Shown here piece after piece: positions 58,955-64,000 of a stretch of DNA of 64,000 nt. The notes beneath the pieces are model-generated. The model did not search any database. It worked only from the letters and a program-made list of their open reading frames with translations, and was not told the DNA's origin. The position numbers and the translations under genes were made by a program. Position 1 is the first letter of the stretch. Every line of letters starts with the position of its first letter. Source of the DNA: Plantago ovata (lineage: Eukaryota > Streptophyta > Magnoliopsida > Lamiales > Plantaginaceae); assembly GCA_028274465.1 (NCBI GenBank), contig CM051458.1:104610855-104674854 (forward strand). The letters run 5' to 3'.

Positions 58955-61023
58955 CGGGTTTCTGCCTGTCTTGCCCCCGTTTGATCTTGTTCTGATTTCC
59001 TTGTTCCGTCCTGGTGGCAATTCAGTTGGACCAGTCCTTTCAATCCTGCTGACCTACAATGTTGGAATAATGGAAATGTCTTTTAGTGCTTTTAAAGTAT
59101 ACTATGCAAATAAACGCACTATTCCAACATATGGAAAAGGGCTAGTCTCTCTTGCAGAATACTCGACTAAAAGATATCATAGAATTGAAGTCAAGCTTAC
59201 TAGAATCTGACTCAACAGAATTTATAAGAACTTCATGAATATATTTCACCTTGTCCCGCTTCACGCTGCTATGCTTCACCTTGCTCTGGTTTTGAGGAGC
59301 ATCAACTTCGCCATTGAGATAGCGAAGAACTGCAGCCTTGGAGAAGAATTTGAGGCCATTTGTTGGATGGGTATAATACTAGATCAAAAAAAGTAATAAA
59401 ATGTATAAGTTTATATTTGAACTGGAAAGGTATACACATAAAATGTTTGTAATTTTTGGGGCATTTCAAATATTTAACTGTGATGGAGAAAAATTGTCTT
59501 AGCCAACGTAAAAATAATGTTGCACACGGCATGTACATACACTTGTGTGTTTATACTTTATATATTCTTTTAACTGAAATATTCCAAGTTTGTCCACTGA
59601 ACCAGTATTCGTTCCAAAACAGAATCAGCATAGTGGATCAGTAAGACAGTAACACATCAGCACGTAAGCATAAAGCACGACAGTGTCTCTTATTACACCT
59701 CACCAATATCCTTCGTGCTAGCTGACACGTAAGAAATACGACACATCTTGAGACACTTCCAATTACAAGTAGCACTAAGGCTGCCAGTGTAACGAATCTA
59801 CTGTTATTTTGTCGTTTTCACTCAAAACAAACGTGCATTAGTACATACATGCACTACAATTCACGTAAAAGGTGCATATAATTTCTGCTTATCCCTGTTG
59901 CAGATACATCCCAGACGGGGTTCAGTTAGTTTATTTGGCATTACTAACTACAACAAAGATTCTCTAATGACTTCCTTAAGGGAGCCAACTTTTCAACTTT
60001 CCTTAAAATTACAAGTTCAGACCCAGCTGTTAAACAAACCAAAAAGTCAAATCCACATCTTCCAATATAACAGTATCTAGTCATGAGACCATGTATCTCA
60101 GAATATAAGTTCACCGCCAAATCTTGTTTTTCTATGAATTTCAATGTTTTGGCCCTTGACAACTTATGGGGTTAGCATGTACAAGCTACTACCAACAGAT
60201 ATTCTAACAAGTTTCTTACATCTAAGCTTTAGCAGTACTAATGACTAAAATCTAAAGTTTCCAACCTTTTACTCCAAAGAAAGACGTTGCTGTAGTCAAT
60301 AGTCATAATCTCAATCATCACAGTGAAATAACAACCTGCAACACATTTCATAAACATGCACATAGTTTCGTCTGTCCCCGATTCCCCGTTATAGATACAC
60401 CACATATGTGATTCAGTTACTATCTTTGGAGGTTGACTAATTACTACCAAGATTCTCTGCACACTTCTTTAGCGAAGCCAAATTCCCAACTTTCCTTGAA
60501 CTTAACAACTTCAGAACCCCTACCAAGATTGAATTTTAACACATCCCAACTTCAAAAAATCATGTTTTTACCACAATGCAGATAACAATCTCAAACAAAA
60601 CAACACATATATACCAGTTTAAACATACTCTACCCACTTAATCGAAACACTTCAGCTAGCTAGCCCATTTGCATCCCTGTCTACACAAAGGATTCAGTTA
60701 ATATCTCTGGAGGTTGACTAATTACTACCAAAATGCTCTGCAGACTTCTCTAACGAAGCCGAATTCCCAACTTTCCTCAAACTTACAACTTCAGACACCC
60801 TAATTCTTACAAAGCTTGAATCTTGACACATCCCAGCTTCCAAAAATCAAGATTTTTACCGCAATAGAAAGTTCAAAACACTTGGAATGAATCGAAAAAT
60901 CAATCAACCGACAACACTCCGAAATTCTCCTTTGCAAGACGAAATCAAGAAAACTAAGAAATGTACCTTCGATTTTCCCCCAATTCTCACGCCGACCGTC
61001 CAACCTTCCGGCAACCAGTCCAT
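58955..61023 (-). CDS. Partial MBD gene (array gene 3): copy of gene 1 exons 1-3 only
   Basis: Minus-strand exons 61023-60967, 59378-59250 and 59053-58955 are open, in phase and homologous to E1-E3 of gene 1. They encode MDWLPEGWTVGVRIGGKSK, then YYTHPTNGLKFFSKAAVLRY with LNGEV, then RIERTGPTELPPGRNKEIR. Residues E-H-P after the start Met are missing compared with gene 1. No copies of gene 1 exons 4-6 are present before gene 2 begins. The last donor (GTATGG) is phase 0, and the next usable acceptor in the same orientation is gene 2 exon 2 (56724), also phase 0, so splicing into gene 2 would make an in-frame fusion. Otherwise this is a truncated gene. Confidence 0.75.
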
Positions 61024-62485
61024 TTTACGACGAAAAATATTCGGCAGTGCGTTTGATTGTCAGTGGTTGGCTGGTTGCTGTGTGATTAAATAATCCGGCT
61101 CCGTTTCTTCTTGAGAAGTTGAGAGTGACATCACCACACTCTGCCTTGGATGTATATGGAGAAAAACATGCACATTCCGACAAATTAAGTTCTTGGAAGT
61201 TTGCATTTTTTGGTGAGAAAGTTTCTAATTCAGGGTCTTGTAAAATTTGAATGAACTGAAACAGAGACAGACAAGTAGCAGAGTTTCAGTGGTTTTTCTT
61301 CACACGTGTGTATTGGATATTTGCAATTTCGGTCCTTTTATCTTTCCGCTTTAGCAAATCTTACTTCATATCCTAAATATATTAATTCTCCGCCCATTCA
61401 TTAGTTGCTAACGTTTCATTTTGTTTTTACATTTCTAGTTCTAGGCTAGGGTTAGTTTGACATTAAATTAACTCCAAATTGTGCGAGAAAAATGTTAAAA
61501 GCTTTATTTTATGTAAATACTAGTTTCACACTCGTAATATAATGCTTTTAATATGGGTTCATTGATTTATTTTAGTCACCAATTAGCGTTTTTAATAGCA
61601 AAAAGAATCACCTTAGTTCATTAATTACATTTTATTCCACGATTTGACCAACTGGCAAATAATTAAAGCACTATATATTCCAAAAATTGGATTTTGGTCG
61701 AGCCATACATCTTAATATTAATCTTGTTTAAATTAAAAATAAACTAACAAAATTGATAAAATAAAATAAATTAAAGAAAAATAGCTTCTTCTCCTATACT
61801 TCGGTACATAACTTTTTTCCTATACGGGAGTTCTGCAAGTTTCTTGCCGGAAGCTTGCACATTTCCGGTACTGGAGCTTTTAGGGAAGAAGATGATTTTT
61901 TGTTTTTTTTTTTAATATTAAAAGTGCTTGTTTGTTCGAGAAATTGTGCATTTAGGTAGTTAAAGTAACAATTTAAATACTCAAAGATTTTTAGAAACTG
62001 ATCGATTGATTTGAAGAAAAAAAAGACAAGCAACACAACACTGATTATATTTGAGTTTCTCTCTCTCTTTTTGAAATGTGAGAATAATGAGTTATACAGT
62101 TCTTTGCTGGAATTGTGAGTGAGTCACTCAAAGAATAATCTGACAAAACAGAAGTTGGTGAAATACATTTTCAGACAAATTGAGTTCTTGACACCAAGCC
62201 TGTATAGAGAAAAATTGAGAGAAAAAGCTATTTTGCGCATAAGAAACGCAAATATTGCGCTAAACATAAGAGGTGCAAACAAAGATAGGCCTAATCTAGC
62301 AAATTGTGCTGCGCAAAACTTGGACAATTTAGGTAGTTAAACACAATCTTGCATTTTTACATGTAAATATTGTAAACTGAATAAGTAATAGTACTACAAA
62401 ATTAAGCAATGTATGTATCTATATATCGACATACAAAAGTACTACATTGTGATCCCTCCTCACTCAATTCTCACTGCATTGAGTC
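61024..62485. other. Promoter of array gene 3 and remnant of a gene 2-type promoter
   Basis: The first ~300 bases match the gene 1 upstream region. At 62000-62110 a piece matches the gene 2 promoter and leader (GATTATATTTGAGTTTCTCT), but the first-exon coding sequence expected to its left is gone. At 62330-62480 the sequence matches the 3' flank of gene 2 (55737-55880). Confidence 0.55.
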
Positions 62486-63375
62486 TCATTTTATTTCAGC
62501 GCGATAAATGGTTTTGTAATCGTCCACTTCCAAATCAGGTGGACAGTCACTTTTAGCATCCTGGAATGACTCAGGTGGTCCGATGTCGAAATCAGCGATA
62601 ATTTTGTTGATGTCGCCATACGAACTGGGAAGGCCACGATCACACATCGTATCCTCCAAGCCTGCACATAAAATTGCGCAAACATGAACACGAGAATTTG
62701 GATAGAAAAGCTAAACACAGAAGGAAAATTGGAACTTTAGCGGCACGCATAACATAACAAACGAAAATAGTCTCGTATATGGACCAATATGGAAATGTTG
62801 CTAGCAGGAATTAATACCTGATTTGGAAATGATGAAGGTGTTCTTATCGTTTACAGATGAACCTTCCCCTTCAAGCGGTTGACTGGTTTAATCAAGAGTA
62901 GAGAAGCGAAGTGTTTAGTTAGAGAAAGCATTGAATCCACAAGAAAAGAAACAGGCACATGCAATAACCAAAATATATATGAGAAGACAGTGTGATATAC
63001 TAAAGCCCACTTACACAAGGAGAATGACCTCTCGTCTCCTCCATGACGTGATCTGCTGCTGGCTCTACCATTGCAGCATTCTTCGCTAGGTAATCTTGAA
63101 CTGCTTTCATGGATCTGAATTGACGACGGATACCAGGGCCCCTGTAGAACTGGAAGAAACCCAAAAGAATTAAAATGTTTACACAATCCAGAGAAAGGAG
63201 ACACAAATTGGAAGAAATAAATGAAATGACAGTCACGAAACATAGTACCAAAAGACAAATTTAATAGGGAGTCTATACCGAGTCATTACGAAACTTGCCG
63301 TCAGTATATTGTGTTAATTCGGTGTTCCTTCTCCCATCCTTGTGGTAAAGGTTTGGGAGAACTAAATGTTCTGGT
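62486..63375 (-). pseudogene. Decayed copy of the small MBD gene (array copy B)
   Basis: Four exon equivalents of gene 2 lie at 63375-63279, 63149-63015, about 62876-62817 and 62661-62486. The last encodes an intact tail (YGDINKIIADFDIGPPESF). The 63149-63015 exon is open and slightly longer (adds RGHSPC). The first has one extra base that breaks the frame before the DGKF region. The third has lost five bases after TCAACCGCT, which creates a stop, plus a 15-base in-frame loss. These lesions differ from those of copy C. The copy is most likely non-functional as a protein, although the splice sites are largely kept. Confidence 0.75.
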
Positions 63376-63527
63376 CTACAATGTTGGAACAATGCAGGTT
63401 AAAAAAAAGGGTGCATGCAATTCACGCATTTAAACAAAAAGTTTGGAGGTTCGAAAAGGACATCACATAACCATGGTATAAGAAACATGCATTTATATAT
63501 ACATTGCTAGCTAGCAGGAATTAATAC

Positions 63528-64000
63528 CTGATTTTGAGGTTTCCTCCTTAGCGAAGAACTTTCTCTTGTGGCTTACAGACGAACCTTCCCCTTCAACTTT
63601 AGCAGATGACTGGTTAATTAATCAAGAGTAGAGAAGCAAAGTATTTAGTTAGAGAAAGCATTGTATTCACAAGAAAAGAAACAACAGGTACATGCAATAA
63701 CCAAAATATATATACAGACTGTGCGATATAATAAAAGTCCACTTTAAAAAGCAGTATGACCTCTCGTCTCCTCCATGATGTGATCGGCTGCTGGCCTGGC
63801 TCCACTATTGCAGCATTCTTTGCTATGTAATCTCCAACTTTTACCATGGATCTGAATTGACAGGTACCAGGTCCTTTGTAGAACTGGAACGAAAATGTTT
63901 ACACAATCCAGAGAAAGGAGATACAAATTGTAAGAAATTAATGAAATGACAATGTCAGGTAGCATAGCACTACCAAAATGCAAATTTAATTGGGAGTCAG
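63528..64000 (-). pseudogene. Second decayed MBD copy (array copy C), cut by the window edge
   Basis: Equivalents of gene 2 exon 4 (63609-63528, open: VEGEGSSVSHKRKFFAKEE) and exon 3 (from 63883 leftwards: FYKGPGTCQFRSMVKVGDYI) are present. Exon 3 carries a 4-base insertion near 63797 that turns the expected EPAADHIMEET into another frame, and its donor is lost. The flank at 63960-64000 aligns with the sequence just before exon 2 of copy B, so the array continues past the right edge. Confidence 0.7.

Overview
This is a gene-rich stretch of a plant nuclear genome, almost certainly a eudicot. The evidence is short multi-exon genes with GT-AG introns, AT-rich spacers, and plant-only families: IQD, RALF, XBAT, class B HSF, UBP1 and plant MBD proteins. 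I lean towards an asterid but the sequence alone does not prove it. No prokaryotic, organellar or CRISPR-like features were seen.

Layout. 1-6.5 kb: an IQD calmodulin-binding protein gene (+). 6.5-11.6 kb: a repeat zone with an LTR-derived block, an EF-hand gene scrap, a Mutator-type MITE with a perfect 9-bp target duplication, a PPR pseudogene, an intron-bearing DNA topoisomerase II fragment and a Stowaway MITE. 11.8-18.8 kb: a rhomboid protease gene (-) and a 12-exon UBP1 oligouridylate-binding protein gene (-). 18.8-30 kb: transposon-rich, with a Copia-like LTR, a 5.9-kb L1-type LINE flanked by a 12-bp target duplication, and a second LINE scrap. 30-36.6 kb: XBAT33-type ankyrin/RING E3 ligase (+) and HSFB2A-type heat shock factor (-), converging. 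Each shows apparent single-base gaps in an otherwise well-conserved reading frame.

38.4-64 kb: protein phosphatase inhibitor 2 (-), a small RALF-like peptide (+), the ARF-like GTPase ARFRP1/GB1 (+), the cohesion factor CTF8 (-), then a tandem array of methyl-CpG-binding-domain (MBD) genes (-) that runs off the right edge. The order inhibitor-2, GB1, CTF8, MBD matches, from memory, Arabidopsis At5g52200 to At5g52230, with the RALF gene as an extra between the first two.

The most unusual region is the MBD array (49.5-64 kb). A unit of about 6.4 kb has been duplicated in tandem. The copies carry MBDs split across two exons each, alternative duplicated first exons, and phase-compatible junctions that could yield chimeric multi-MBD proteins. 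The rightmost copies are decaying. An intron of the leftmost gene holds a CpG-rich, palindromic minisatellite flanked by a 32-bp direct repeat. Other items of interest are U-rich tracts in the UBP1 gene that UBP1 itself could bind, E2F sites in front of CTF8, and heat shock elements in front of HSFB2A.

All splice junctions were placed by eye from GT-AG (or GC-AG) signals, reading phase and family conservation. No transcript data were available.
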